53,920 nt of DNA, taken from contig JAVDPD010000034.1 of assembly GCA_031296935.1 (NCBI GenBank), forward strand, positions 1 to 53,920, given 5' to 3'. Shown here piece after piece: positions 34,924 through 42,521 of this stretch (positions are counted from its first letter, which is position 1; each line of letters opens with the position of its first letter). This stretch comes from Cerasicoccus maritimus. GTDB lineage: Bacteria; Verrucomicrobiota; Verrucomicrobiia; Opitutales; Cerasicoccaceae. A program made the translations under genes and the position numbers. The notes under the pieces were generated by a model. It saw nothing but the letters and a program-made list of their open reading frames with translations. It did no database searches and was not told where the DNA came from.

Positions 34924-35118
34924 CTACTCCTGGCAAACGAGCAAATGGATGTCGCGGGCAACGGGGCGCTCGCGTCCAACAAATCGCTCATCTACTGCCG
35001 AATTGATGTTGGTATGCAGGTCTTGCAGATCAACACCAGAGGTGTAGATGTTTTCAAAGTGGCAAGTGGCGGTGTATTCGCCATCCTTGTGTTGCTTGAC
35101 TTCAAAGATGAGTCCCAT
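34924..35118 (-). CDS. small HicB-like protein
   Basis: A 64-residue protein (MGLIFEVKQHKDGEYTATC...). The pattern of a strand pair followed by IYTSGVDLQDLHTNINSAVDERF resembles the partial RNase-H-like fold of HicB antitoxins and of small HicB-like orphans that are often misnamed as a 2-oxoisovalerate dehydrogenase subunit. No HicA toxin gene lies beside it. The start at 35118 gives a family-like N-terminus; an upstream in-frame start at 35160 adds a hydrophobic leader. It is divergent from the VTT-domain gene by 127 bp. Function is unknown. Confidence 0.7.
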   Translation of the reverse strand: MGLIFEVKQHKDGEYTATCHFENIYTSGVDLQDLHTNINSAVDERFVGRERPVARDIHLLVCQE

Positions 35119-35245
35119 GATTAAATTAGCCAATATAGGGAAAAAAACGTATGATTTCAATTATGACTTCGCCGTAGCAGGAAAGTTTCTTATTTTTTTA
35201 CACAATAAATTAAATCCCCTAATATAAAACATAAGCTAGAGCGCA

Positions 35246-36001
35246 ATGGCATCATTCCCCAAAGGAAAACAGCCCAAAAGCCGACCCACGCGCACCACTA
35301 TAGTGCGTATCCTCACGGCAGTGGCAGTCATCTTGGTGATCCTGCTACTGCTCGATAAGCTCGCCCCACTGCTGCCCCAAGCGGAAAAATGGATCGAGGC
35401 ACAGGGCATTTGGGCGCCGGTATTCTACATACTGCTCGTTGTTTTACTCACGCTGATTTGCTTTCCGATGGACGTGCTCTTTATCGCAGCCGGGATGATT
35501 TTCGGGCTCCGCTGGGGGGCTCTGTATCTAGTCATCGCCACCATGCTCAGCCAGGCGATTATCTTCCTCGTGTCGCGGCACCTCTTGCGCGCGAAAGTAG
35601 AGCGCTGGATGCGCAACAAGCCCAAAATGCAAGCCATCAACCGCGCCATCGAGCTGCGCGGCGCGCGCCTGCTCTTCCTGATCCGCATGGCGCCGGTGCC
35701 AGCCTCCCCGATCAGCTACTTGATGGGCGTCAGCAAAATGCGCTTCGACCACTTTCTAATCGCCACCCTCGGTATCATTCCGGTTTCTTTTGCATCGATG
35801 TATTTTGGCTACGCGGCAATCCACTTCGCCCAAACAACGGATCACCCCAAACACCACTTCGACCTCCAAGACTTCGCCATCTACGCTGGCTTGGCACTAG
35901 CCATCGCGGGCTCGGCTTATATTGGGCACACCGCGCGGAAAGCCCTACAGCAGGCCGAAGCGGAGCTTAAGGAGAGCAAAGTAAAAGAAGGCGACGAATA
36001 G
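35246..36001 (+). CDS. VTT-domain (DedA / TVP38-TMEM64) membrane protein
   Basis: A 251-residue polytopic membrane protein. After a basic N-terminus comes a first TM segment (about residues 23-45) and the VTT core: LTLICFPMDVLFIAAGMIFGLRWGALY, then RGARLLFLIRMAPVPASPISYLMGVSKM (re-entrant loop with the conserved R and P), then further TM segments. DedA/VTT proteins are implicated in lipid scrambling and envelope homeostasis. A single-gene unit with no recognised partner. Confidence 0.9.
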   Translation: MASFPKGKQPKSRPTRTTIVRILTAVAVILVILLLLDKLAPLLPQAEKWIEAQGIWAPVFYILLVVLLTLICFPMDVLFIAAGMIFGLRWGALYLVIATMLSQAIIFLVSRHLLRAKVERWMRNKPKMQAINRAIELRGARLLFLIRMAPVPASPISYLMGVSKMRFDHFLIATLGIIPVSFASMYFGYAAIHFAQTTDHPKHHFDLQDFAIYAGLALAIAGSAYIGHTARKALQQAEAELKESKVKEGDE

Positions 36002-36069
36002 CCTGAAACCGCTTCTGGAAAGATTGGTGAAATTGGCAGCATCACTGGGTGAATGAAGATATATTTCAA

Positions 36070-36088
36070 GCAGGAAGATCCTTCCTGC
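36070..36088. repeat. short hairpin resembling the repeat at 30438
   Basis: gcaggaag-atc-cttcctgc is a perfect 8-bp stem. It begins with the same caggaagatc as the long inverted repeat at 30438-30501. It is followed at 36091-36123 by sequence resembling the 'aatacc...tgagac' repeat. It lies in the 233-bp gap between two convergent genes and could also serve as their terminator. Confidence 0.4.
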
Positions 36089-36234
36089 ATGCTGAGTTGT
36101 ATTAATGTCTCAGTGCAATTGAGGATCGGCACGAGGACATGCCAGGCGAGACTCTGGCGGCCTCCATTATTCACGAAACCGCACGTGGATTTGCTCGCAT
36201 TTAAGATTAATCGCAGTGCCCTTTAGACGGTCCT

Positions 36235-37665
36235 TTAATAGCTGAAATCAGCATAGTCGAAGAAGTAGCCTACGTTGTCTGGATCGTCGAAGGGAGGCTC
36301 GATAGGCAAATACTCCAGCGAGAAAAAACGGCGGTCCTCCGGGCCAAGCGTAGTCTGGGTGGTCATGTCCGCATCGTCGCCGTCGAAGTCAGACCCCAAC
36401 GTATTCCAGTTGGAGAGGTCGTCGCTGTAAAACCACTGATAATTCAGGCGTGCGTTGGTTGAAGCGACCAGCTCCACCAGGCCGGGCGTTGGCTCGGGCT
36501 CGACTGCGGTGTCCGGGCCGGGCTTCAGCTTGTATTCCAGCCACTTGAGCACTTCTTCGCGGCAAAGGCGCTTGGCCTTTTGATCGGCATTTTCGGCGTT
36601 CGTATTCCAATCGATCTCGTCCGCAATGGTCTCCAAGTCGAAGGAGTGCTCCACGTGGTCCATGATGTAGTGATGCTGTAGCGGATCGTCTACGCCCTCA
36701 GCCTGAGCCTGGAGGCTCGAAGAAGCCAGCTGCTTGATCGGGTAGAGGTTGCCCGTCATTGGCAAAACATCGGAGTCACTCACACCTAGGAGCGAGTCGT
36801 CCGTCCCGTGAAACACGAGCGCCTGCATGCGACGGTCGATCATGTAACGACCGGCCGCCACCGAGCTTGCCTGTCCATGATAGCCGTAGTGAGAACCGCC
36901 ACCGTAGTAAAACGCGCCAAACTTCGGGAACGGCAAGCTGTCCGGAATGCGCACCGGGCTATCGACTACTTTAGTGGTAGTCTCCTCCTCATATTCCTCG
37001 GGATCGGTGTCGGGAATCTCCACGAGATCGATGTAACTCACTTCATAAGTGCCGAGGTCCACCGACACATCGAGCACGGCGTTCATCGCCGTCTGCGCGC
37101 CGTGGGAGAAGCCCATCAGGCCGATGTTGTCGGTGTCCACATCGCTGCGTCCAGCCAGGTAGGTCAACGCGGCGACGACATCCTTCGGGCGCTCGTAATT
37201 AGGCGAACAGAGATCGTCATCGACAGCGGAATCATAACTCGGGCGGCGGCTACCGTAGTTGGCCGGGATGCCGCGCGGATTGTAGCTATCGACGAGCAAC
37301 GCGATGTAGCCCATGTCAGCCAGGAGCTCGCCCCACTGCTCCAGATGCGAGAGCGGGCCGTTGGCAATGATGTCGTTCGACCACATGCCACCGGAACCGT
37401 GAAGCAGAATCACCGTCGGATACGGGCCATCAAATGCATTCACATCGGGCACGTAAATTTGCCCCGCCAGGGTCAGCTGGTTGGGGTCGTTCGGATAGCC
37501 ATTGAGCGCGGACAGCGCCGCAGTCGGGGTCGGTATAACCTCCCGCTCCAAATCTTCGGGCATATCGAAGAACACAATCTCGGTGGTAAAAGCCGCCTGA
37601 ACGGCTGTAGCAGTCAACAAACATACCGACGCCAATGCGCCGCGAAAGAACAGTTGTGAGGGCAT
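36235..37665 (-). CDS. secreted alpha/beta hydrolase, dienelactone-hydrolase type
   Basis: A 476-residue protein. The signal peptide (MPSQLFFRGALASVCLLTATAVQA, to about residue 24) supports the start at 37665; a longer reading to 37902 has no such signal. The hydrolase core has the oxyanion region VILLHGSGGM, the nucleophile elbow GFSHGAQ and a late HYIMDHVEHSFD for the catalytic His. The last ~90 residues (NARLNYQWFYSDDLSNW ... RRFFSLEYL) form a small appended domain common in exported Verrucomicrobiota proteins. It is probably an esterase outside the cytoplasm. The substrate is unknown. Confidence 0.85.
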   Translation of the reverse strand: MPSQLFFRGALASVCLLTATAVQAAFTTEIVFFDMPEDLEREVIPTPTAALSALNGYPNDPNQLTLAGQIYVPDVNAFDGPYPTVILLHGSGGMWSNDIIANGPLSHLEQWGELLADMGYIALLVDSYNPRGIPANYGSRRPSYDSAVDDDLCSPNYERPKDVVAALTYLAGRSDVDTDNIGLMGFSHGAQTAMNAVLDVSVDLGTYEVSYIDLVEIPDTDPEEYEEETTTKVVDSPVRIPDSLPFPKFGAFYYGGGSHYGYHGQASSVAAGRYMIDRRMQALVFHGTDDSLLGVSDSDVLPMTGNLYPIKQLASSSLQAQAEGVDDPLQHHYIMDHVEHSFDLETIADEIDWNTNAENADQKAKRLCREEVLKWLEYKLKPGPDTAVEPEPTPGLVELVASTNARLNYQWFYSDDLSNWNTLGSDFDGDDADMTTQTTLGPEDRRFFSLEYLPIEPPFDDPDNVGYFFDYADFSY

Positions 37666-38513
37666 AGTTGCAGAATAAAAACTAATAACCTTAGCAAAAT
37701 TTGTTACTTTCGACAATTCAACGTCTAGTGACCTCCCACCTTTACCAATTCGTTTACAAGCCGCGATCCGAAGAATCGCGGAGGAGAAAGGAAAAGGATT
37801 TAAGAAAAAAGCGGAAACGCACAGCGACGTCCCAAAGTGCTGGAAAGTCGCTTGCAAAAAGCATGCATCGCGCTGCGTAAACCGTTGATTACCAGCATCC
37901 ATTATTATTGAGAGCCACTCACTATTAATATTCTATTGTTCAGTATTTTTCCTTGCGAACGAAGCGATGCATGATAGTGTTATTTCTATCACTTAAAGGT
38001 AGGGCGCAGTCTCCAGACAAGCCGCCCGGTGGAGTGGTATTTGCCAATGGCAAATCTAACGGTCCAGCAGGATGCTGGCGGCTTGTCTGGAGACTGCGTC
38101 CTACCTTTCCACTCAACTTTTAGAACTCTACCAACTCATGAACTTCCCTTAGCCACTCCCCCTCCCCGGCCTGCCTGGAGTCGCAGCGCCACTGGAGCCG
38201 TTTTGACGGGAGCACATTCGCGGTAAAATCCATCCGCGACGCCCCCAGGCTTTAATGCAACCTTGGTTGCCCAGCGGCAAGCGGACCATGTCACGGGCAG
38301 GCCGCGCCCGAGCCCACACGCCACGCAAACATGCGCATTGGCGACGGCCGTTTTCCGCCAGCGATTTCCCACACCGGAAGCCGCCTTATATTTTTGTTCC
38401 TTGACGTAAACGGCCGGAATAATTGAAAAGGGTTGTTTTTAGGGGTGAAATGGGTCGGCTGCGGGCTTTCTGAGGTAAGGGTGCAGGTGGGCTGCGGATG
38501 AGCTGCGGCGGTG
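37666..38513. other. 848-bp gap at the host/prophage boundary
   Basis: No convincing gene. It holds the leader of the alpha/beta hydrolase gene, an AT-rich stretch (about 37900-37995), the 32-bp inverted repeat at 37996-38109, and a GC-rich, weakly repetitive stretch up to the prophage end. Short open frames here have no recognisable features. An attachment site would be expected in this gap or close to it, but its partner would lie beyond the window. Confidence 0.6.
37996..38109. repeat. 32-bp inverted repeat with 50-bp spacer
   Basis: The arms 37996-38027 (aaaggtagggcgcagtctcc...) and 38078-38109 are reverse complements at 31 of 32 positions; the one mismatch would be a G-U pair. The 50-bp spacer holds its own hairpin (atttgcc-aat-ggcaaat, 38040-38056). 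The structure carries no gene and lies 400 bp from the last prophage gene. It looks like a dispersed palindromic element or an end of a mobile element. Confidence 0.65.
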
Positions 38514-39023
38514 CTACAGTTGGCTGGCGTCGCGGAAGGCTTGGTCGATTTGGGCGGAAGTGAGGCCGAGGGCGGAGCCGATTCCGTCGACGAGCGGGTC
38601 GTCGCGTTCGTAGATCGTGGCGTACTCCCAGGCGATCTGCGCTTCGGATTTGCCTGGCTCGGGCATGGCGTTGATCACGGCGTCGACATCGTGGCCCTCG
38701 GCATTCAGCCAGAGGCGCAACTGGCGGACGGTGACTTGTGCCGGTACCGGTAGCGCCACATTCGGGTCAGGGACGCCGATTAGCGCGGCGGCCTCGTCGA
38801 TCTGAGCTTGGGTGATATCCAGCTCGTTGACCATACGTTCGCCAGCCTCGTCGGTGGTGAAATAGGTCAAAGTGAATGTGTTGGCATCCCAAGACCCGCT
38901 AGTGGCGCCCTCCAAAAGCTCGATCGGCGGCGACAAACGGGAAAAGGGAATGCTGTAGGTGCCGCCCTTGCCGGTTTTCTTAAAGTGGAAGCCGTGTTCG
39001 TTGACGGTGTGCAAAGTGGTCAT
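38514..39023 (-). CDS. phage tail-fibre-associated protein
   Basis: A 169-residue protein, last gene of the prophage tail operon. Its start overlaps the LamG tail-fibre stop by one base. The C-terminal half (VTVRQLRLWLNAEGHDVDAV, SEAQIAWEYATIYERDDPLVDGIGSALGLTSAQIDQAF) is a helical motif seen in many short phage proteins after tail-fibre genes, probably a fibre chaperone or attachment factor. The N-terminal 70 residues look beta-rich. Function is inferred from position. Confidence 0.7.
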   Translation of the reverse strand: MTTLHTVNEHGFHFKKTGKGGTYSIPFSRLSPPIELLEGATSGSWDANTFTLTYFTTDEAGERMVNELDITQAQIDEAAALIGVPDPNVALPVPAQVTVRQLRLWLNAEGHDVDAVINAMPEPGKSEAQIAWEYATIYERDDPLVDGIGSALGLTSAQIDQAFRDASQL

Positions 39024-40939
39024 TATTTAATCCTCATGAGTAAGACGGTTACATCCACCTCCGTGGCGTCGGAGTCGGTCGTGCAGCTAAGCGCAATATT
39101 ACGCCGCGATGTTGTGTTATAATTAGCTGTTAGCGGAAAAGCCGTGCGGCGATCAGCCGTAATCGTAAAACCAGTGGGTCCCGTTCCCATGGTGAGTGCA
39201 TTAACACCGCCTCCTTGCGTTGTTTGGACCTCCAGATCAGATGCAGTAAAAAATCCTGAATTGCTCGTAGTTATCGTCGCATAATACGGCATGCAGTAAC
39301 CGGGGTATAAATCACGGCTCCCATCGATTATTTCCTGAGTGCCAGAACCTCCATTGTAAGCATCCACAGAGAAATCCCGAAGGTAGCCTAGCTGTTTTTC
39401 GACTAGGTGTGTCCAACCAGTTAACGTCTCACTCAATAAACCGTCGTTGTAGTTTTTAGTCAGGTCGTGGATCTGGTAGCCGATGCCTTCATCCATTGGA
39501 TAACCTGCAACTAATCCAAGTTGTTCTACCTGAATATTTTTCACATAGAACACGTCACCAGTCGAAGTTCCATTTGCGATGAGTCGGAGTTGTGCGGTTG
39601 CGGCAGCGGCTGGCAGGATGCCCGTAACCGTGGTCCAAGCGTCCTCGGTCGGCGCTGCGTCCACGGTGACGACTTGGGACTGATCATCAAATTGAACCGA
39701 GGTTATCGTTCCAGTATTCGAGCTAGGGATGTAGTAATCGAATGTCGCTCGGTAAAAACTGCCGATAGCGAAAGTGCTTCCCTTGCCTGCTTTCACAAAG
39801 CCGTCGCCATCATCAGTCATTTCAAAGGTGTCGTTTTCTCCACCTATCGAATCGATGTCGCCAGCGATAGTTCCATTCACTGCACCAAAGCCATCTACAC
39901 CCGCAGAAAAATCCGAGGTGTAGGTAGTGTAAGCGGCATACTCCGGATGCGCCGCGTAAAACGCGCCCAGCCCGCTCTGGTAGAGTTCGGTGACTTCGCT
40001 GGTATCCAGCGCGATATTCCAGAAAGCTACTTCAGAATAAGCCGCGTTCAATTCGTCGGACACTACCCCATAGCCGCGCGCTAGCGAATCAAGCGACAGC
40101 TGCGTAAGTCCCGAAGCATCGACCGAGGAAAACGCTTCGCCATTACGATAAATCGTCAGCGTATCGTCATCGCCCCAGACGAAGACAAAATGCTGCCATT
40201 CGTTCGTATCGACAACCCCCAACGTTGCGCCAGTGAAATTCCGCACGGTAGATGCGTTGTCGCGAATCCGAAAATAATCGACCACGCCTCCGGGCGAAAT
40301 CCAAGGGCCGCTGTTGGTTAAATTACCAAAAAGGCTTCGGTTCTGGTCGGCCCCAAGGTCCGCCATCCGCACCCAACAGGAAATCGATGTGCTCGTAGTG
40401 AAGGTGAAAGTCGGGAAATTGAAATAACCAGCGCTACCATCGAACTGCACCCCGGCGCGAGGTGCTCGGCTCTTGGACAAGCGATCCAAGGCAGCCTCGA
40501 TGGCGTCGATTTCGGCTTCGGTATTAAAGAAGGACTCAAGCGCCGTATCTAGAGCATCAGCCCAGGTCGCAGCGGAAAACCCAGAGAAGCCGGTTGTTGG
40601 ATCAGCAGCGAACGCATCGCTTTCGCTGTCGTGGTAGAAATAATCGCCCAGGGCAGACTCCAAAAAATCGGCCCAGTTAAGCGGATCGGCGCTGGAGGTC
40701 GTCGGGTCGTCAAACTGTTCGTTAATCTCGGTTTTCGTGAAGTAAGTCGCGCCGAGATCGTCGGCCACTTCGCCAGCGATGTCGGCCGCATTGGCGCTCC
40801 AGATATTCGTCGGGAAAGCCACCACGCCCGAGCCGTCGACCACTACCGGGTCGTAGCTGCTGGTGGGCGGCATGTATTGGGCAAACGCCAGCAGCGGCGA
40901 AGCCAGGAAGGCAAGAATCGTGAGTTTGTTCATGGTCAA
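39023..40939 (-). CDS. LamG-domain tail fibre with signal-peptide-like N-terminus
   Basis: A 638-residue protein. A laminin-G/concanavalin-like domain spans about residues 165-330 (VQFDGSAGYFNFPTFTFTTSTSISCWVRM, NEWQHFVFVWGDDDTLTIYRNGEAFSS, SEVAFWNIALDTSEVTELYQ). A second beta-rich carbohydrate-binding-like domain follows (about 345-470, SFYRATFDYYIPSSNTG, FYVKNIQVEQLG). It sits among tail genes and is the likely receptor-binding fibre. Oddly, residues 1-20 (MNKLTILAFLASPLLAFAQ) read as a cleavable Sec signal peptide, unexpected for a virion component. A captured host surface protein or a lysogen-exposed protein are alternatives. It is the first of a translationally coupled pair. Confidence 0.75.
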   Translation of the reverse strand: MTMNKLTILAFLASPLLAFAQYMPPTSSYDPVVVDGSGVVAFPTNIWSANAADIAGEVADDLGATYFTKTEINEQFDDPTTSSADPLNWADFLESALGDYFYHDSESDAFAADPTTGFSGFSAATWADALDTALESFFNTEAEIDAIEAALDRLSKSRAPRAGVQFDGSAGYFNFPTFTFTTSTSISCWVRMADLGADQNRSLFGNLTNSGPWISPGGVVDYFRIRDNASTVRNFTGATLGVVDTNEWQHFVFVWGDDDTLTIYRNGEAFSSVDASGLTQLSLDSLARGYGVVSDELNAAYSEVAFWNIALDTSEVTELYQSGLGAFYAAHPEYAAYTTYTSDFSAGVDGFGAVNGTIAGDIDSIGGENDTFEMTDDGDGFVKAGKGSTFAIGSFYRATFDYYIPSSNTGTITSVQFDDQSQVVTVDAAPTEDAWTTVTGILPAAAATAQLRLIANGTSTGDVFYVKNIQVEQLGLVAGYPMDEGIGYQIHDLTKNYNDGLLSETLTGWTHLVEKQLGYLRDFSVDAYNGGSGTQEIIDGSRDLYPGYCMPYYATITTSNSGFFTASDLEVQTTQGGGVNALTMGTGPTGFTITADRRTAFPLTANYNTTSRRNIALSCTTDSDATEVDVTVLLMRIK

Positions 40940-40945
40940 AAAAAG

Positions 40946-41653
40946 TTAAGCTTCGCCGACGTCAGCGATGTGCAGGCGGGCGGGTTCGGTTCCGTTGTTG
41001 GTGTAAACAAAGAGGTCGTGCCAAAGGCCGGTGTCCGGATCCACGAGCTGGAACGCCTTGCCGTTTTTGACCCGAAGGTTTGCGTCGGCGGGCGCCTTCT
41101 GGACGTAACGGGCGTCGCTGGTTTCCTTGTCGTAGTATTCGACGGCCGGCTCGGGCGCATCGCCTACGCTGGGCACGCCCTCTTCGGCAAACGTCACCAG
41201 GCCGGCTGCCAGGGGCACGGTGCGCCCCGGGTCGTCGTTGGTCGTGGCGTAGATCGCCAGCCAGCGGTTGCCGGCGGAAACGTTTTTCGTCTGCGCCCCC
41301 GTGAAGGCAAACACGACGTGGGCGTCGTCTTCCGCACCGGCGTCCCATTCCTCCGAAGTCAGCGCGGCGTTCAGATCGGCGTTGGCCACCACGAGCTTGA
41401 GCAGCGGCGCGTCTGCTTCGTCCGGAGCGTAGCGGCCAGCGCGGGGCAGCTTCACTTCCAACGTGATCGATGAATAAACCGAGACGTCCAGGAGAGTGTC
41501 GCCGTGAAACGCTCCCCCTTCGAACTGCAGGTCCATGCCTCGGGCGATCTGGGGCGTGGAGTCGCTGCCCGTGGCGAGCAGGTCGGACAGATCGGCAAAG
41601 GGGTTGCCCAAGTCTATTTTCAGGCGGATGCGTTGGCGGCGGAAAGCGGTCAT
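40946..41653 (-). CDS. phage tail/baseplate-associated protein
   Basis: A 235-residue beta-rich protein of unknown family. It follows the 157-residue tail protein by 2 bp and ends 6 bp before the LamG fibre start, so it is tightly packed in the tail operon. The N-terminal part (DLLATGSDSTPQIARGMDLQFEGGAFHGDTLLDVSVYSSITLEVKL) has a pattern found before fibre genes in this type of prophage; the C-terminus (DKETSDARYVQKAPADANLRVKNGKAFQLVDPDTGLWHDLFVYTNNG) resembles a fibre-attachment segment. Role inferred from position. Confidence 0.65.
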   Translation of the reverse strand: MTAFRRQRIRLKIDLGNPFADLSDLLATGSDSTPQIARGMDLQFEGGAFHGDTLLDVSVYSSITLEVKLPRAGRYAPDEADAPLLKLVVANADLNAALTSEEWDAGAEDDAHVVFAFTGAQTKNVSAGNRWLAIYATTNDDPGRTVPLAAGLVTFAEEGVPSVGDAPEPAVEYYDKETSDARYVQKAPADANLRVKNGKAFQLVDPDTGLWHDLFVYTNNGTEPARLHIADVGEA

Positions 41654-41655
41654 GT

Positions 41656-42129
41656 TCAGGCGTCAATGTTGTTGCGGATCACGACCAGGAAGCTTGGCCG
41701 GAAAATTTCGGAGTTATCGCCGGCGGCAAACTTTACCTGGACGCGGGCGCGAAAGCCTTCGAGCAGCTGCTGGTCGTCGAGCGCGATCGCTGCGTCGAGC
41801 ACCGCGCCCGATATATCCACCGTGCCGACAAACCGGGTGTGTCCGTCCTGCCCGGCCTCGGCCGTGAGGGCCAAAGAGAAGAGCTCGCCAGCGACGAGGC
41901 CATCGTAGCGCTTGGCGCTGAGCGTGGCGGTGTAGCCGTCGGGCAAGCCCCGGGTGTCGAGCTCAGTCCCCGTGGAGCGACACGGGTAGAGCTCCAGCCG
42001 TCGCTTATCGCCGAGCACCCACAGCGGGTTGGCGTCCAGGTAGGACGCATCGCGGCGGCCGGTGAATAACCGGTTGTCGGAGTTGGCATCGAGATCGAGC
42101 CAGATGGAAAGCGGCGCGGCAAAACCCAT
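41656..42129 (-). CDS. phage tail protein, unknown
   Basis: A 157-residue beta-rich protein (MGFAAPLSIWLDLDANSDNRLFTGRRDASYLD...). It may be a distant paralogue of the gene immediately downstream, with a similar early 'DL...' strand followed by a statement of valued ranges (LFSLALTAEAGQDGHTRFVGTVDISG). No family assigned. It is separated from the next gene by 2 bp and from the zinc-ribbon gene by 35 bp. Confidence 0.6.
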   Translation of the reverse strand: MGFAAPLSIWLDLDANSDNRLFTGRRDASYLDANPLWVLGDKRRLELYPCRSTGTELDTRGLPDGYTATLSAKRYDGLVAGELFSLALTAEAGQDGHTRFVGTVDISGAVLDAAIALDDQQLLEGFRARVQVKFAAGDNSEIFRPSFLVVIRNNIDA

Positions 42130-42160
42130 GAGGCCCGCAGCTTAGCGTAAACAACGCCCA

Positions 42161-42190
42161 GCGTCTAAGCGCCCTGGCCATCGTGGCCAC
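42161..42190. repeat. 30-bp repeat shared with 49904-49933
   Basis: gcgtctaagcgccctggcca... here and ccgtctaaacaccctggcca... at 49904-49933 match at about 26 of 30 positions. Here the repeat encodes the C-terminus (GHDGQGA, stop) of the zinc-ribbon protein. At 49904 it is a non-coding remnant that would read GHHGQGV, stop. Confidence 0.5.
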
Positions 42191-42521
42191 GGCGGGCAAA
42201 CTTTCGGCCGAGCGCGTTGAGCTTGTTGCGGCGCTGCGCACACTTGCTGTCCGGCCGCAGCGCTCCCGCGGGATCCAGGCAGGACAACCGCAGCGCTTTC
42301 GCAATGGGCTTGGCGATTTTTTCCACAGTGTCGCCAAGGCCGAGGTGCCCCTCAGCGCTCGCGGGTGGCTCTGCCTCCCGCCTCTCCGATGCAACGGGAC
42401 GTTGCTTGACGCCGGCGGCTTCGGCGCAATCCCAGTGCCAGATTAAGTCGGGTTTTTCAGGCCAGAGCTTTTGGCGGGCGTGGCATTGGTTGCCACAGAG
42501 CGGACAGAAAAACTTAGCCAT
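42165..42521 (-). CDS. small zinc-ribbon phage protein
   Basis: A 118-residue protein with a CPLC...C pair near the N-terminus (MAKFFCPLCGNQCHARQKLW), another Cys at HWDCAEA and a conserved-looking tail CLDPAGALRPDSKCAQRRNKLNALGRKF. The four-cysteine spacing suggests a zinc ribbon. It starts inside the last codons of the 553-residue gene (8-bp overlap), consistent with translational coupling. Function unknown; its 3' end is partly duplicated upstream of the gpI gene. Confidence 0.65.
   Translation of the reverse strand: MAKFFCPLCGNQCHARQKLWPEKPDLIWHWDCAEAAGVKQRPVASERREAEPPASAEGHLGLGDTVEKIAKPIAKALRLSCLDPAGALRPDSKCAQRRNKLNALGRKFARRGHDGQGA

Noticed and set aside
34924..35118. A complete HicAB toxin-antitoxin system
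   Set aside because: Only a HicB-like protein is present; no short basic HicA reading frame lies on either side.
36808..37659. 283-residue open frame antisense to the alpha/beta hydrolase
   Set aside because: The hydrolase on the other strand has a signal peptide and a GxSxG elbow; this frame is a by-product.
38136..38372. 78-residue open frame in the gap beside the prophage
   Set aside because: Arg/Ala/Gly-rich composition from GC-rich DNA, no start signal, and no relation to the neighbouring phage genes.
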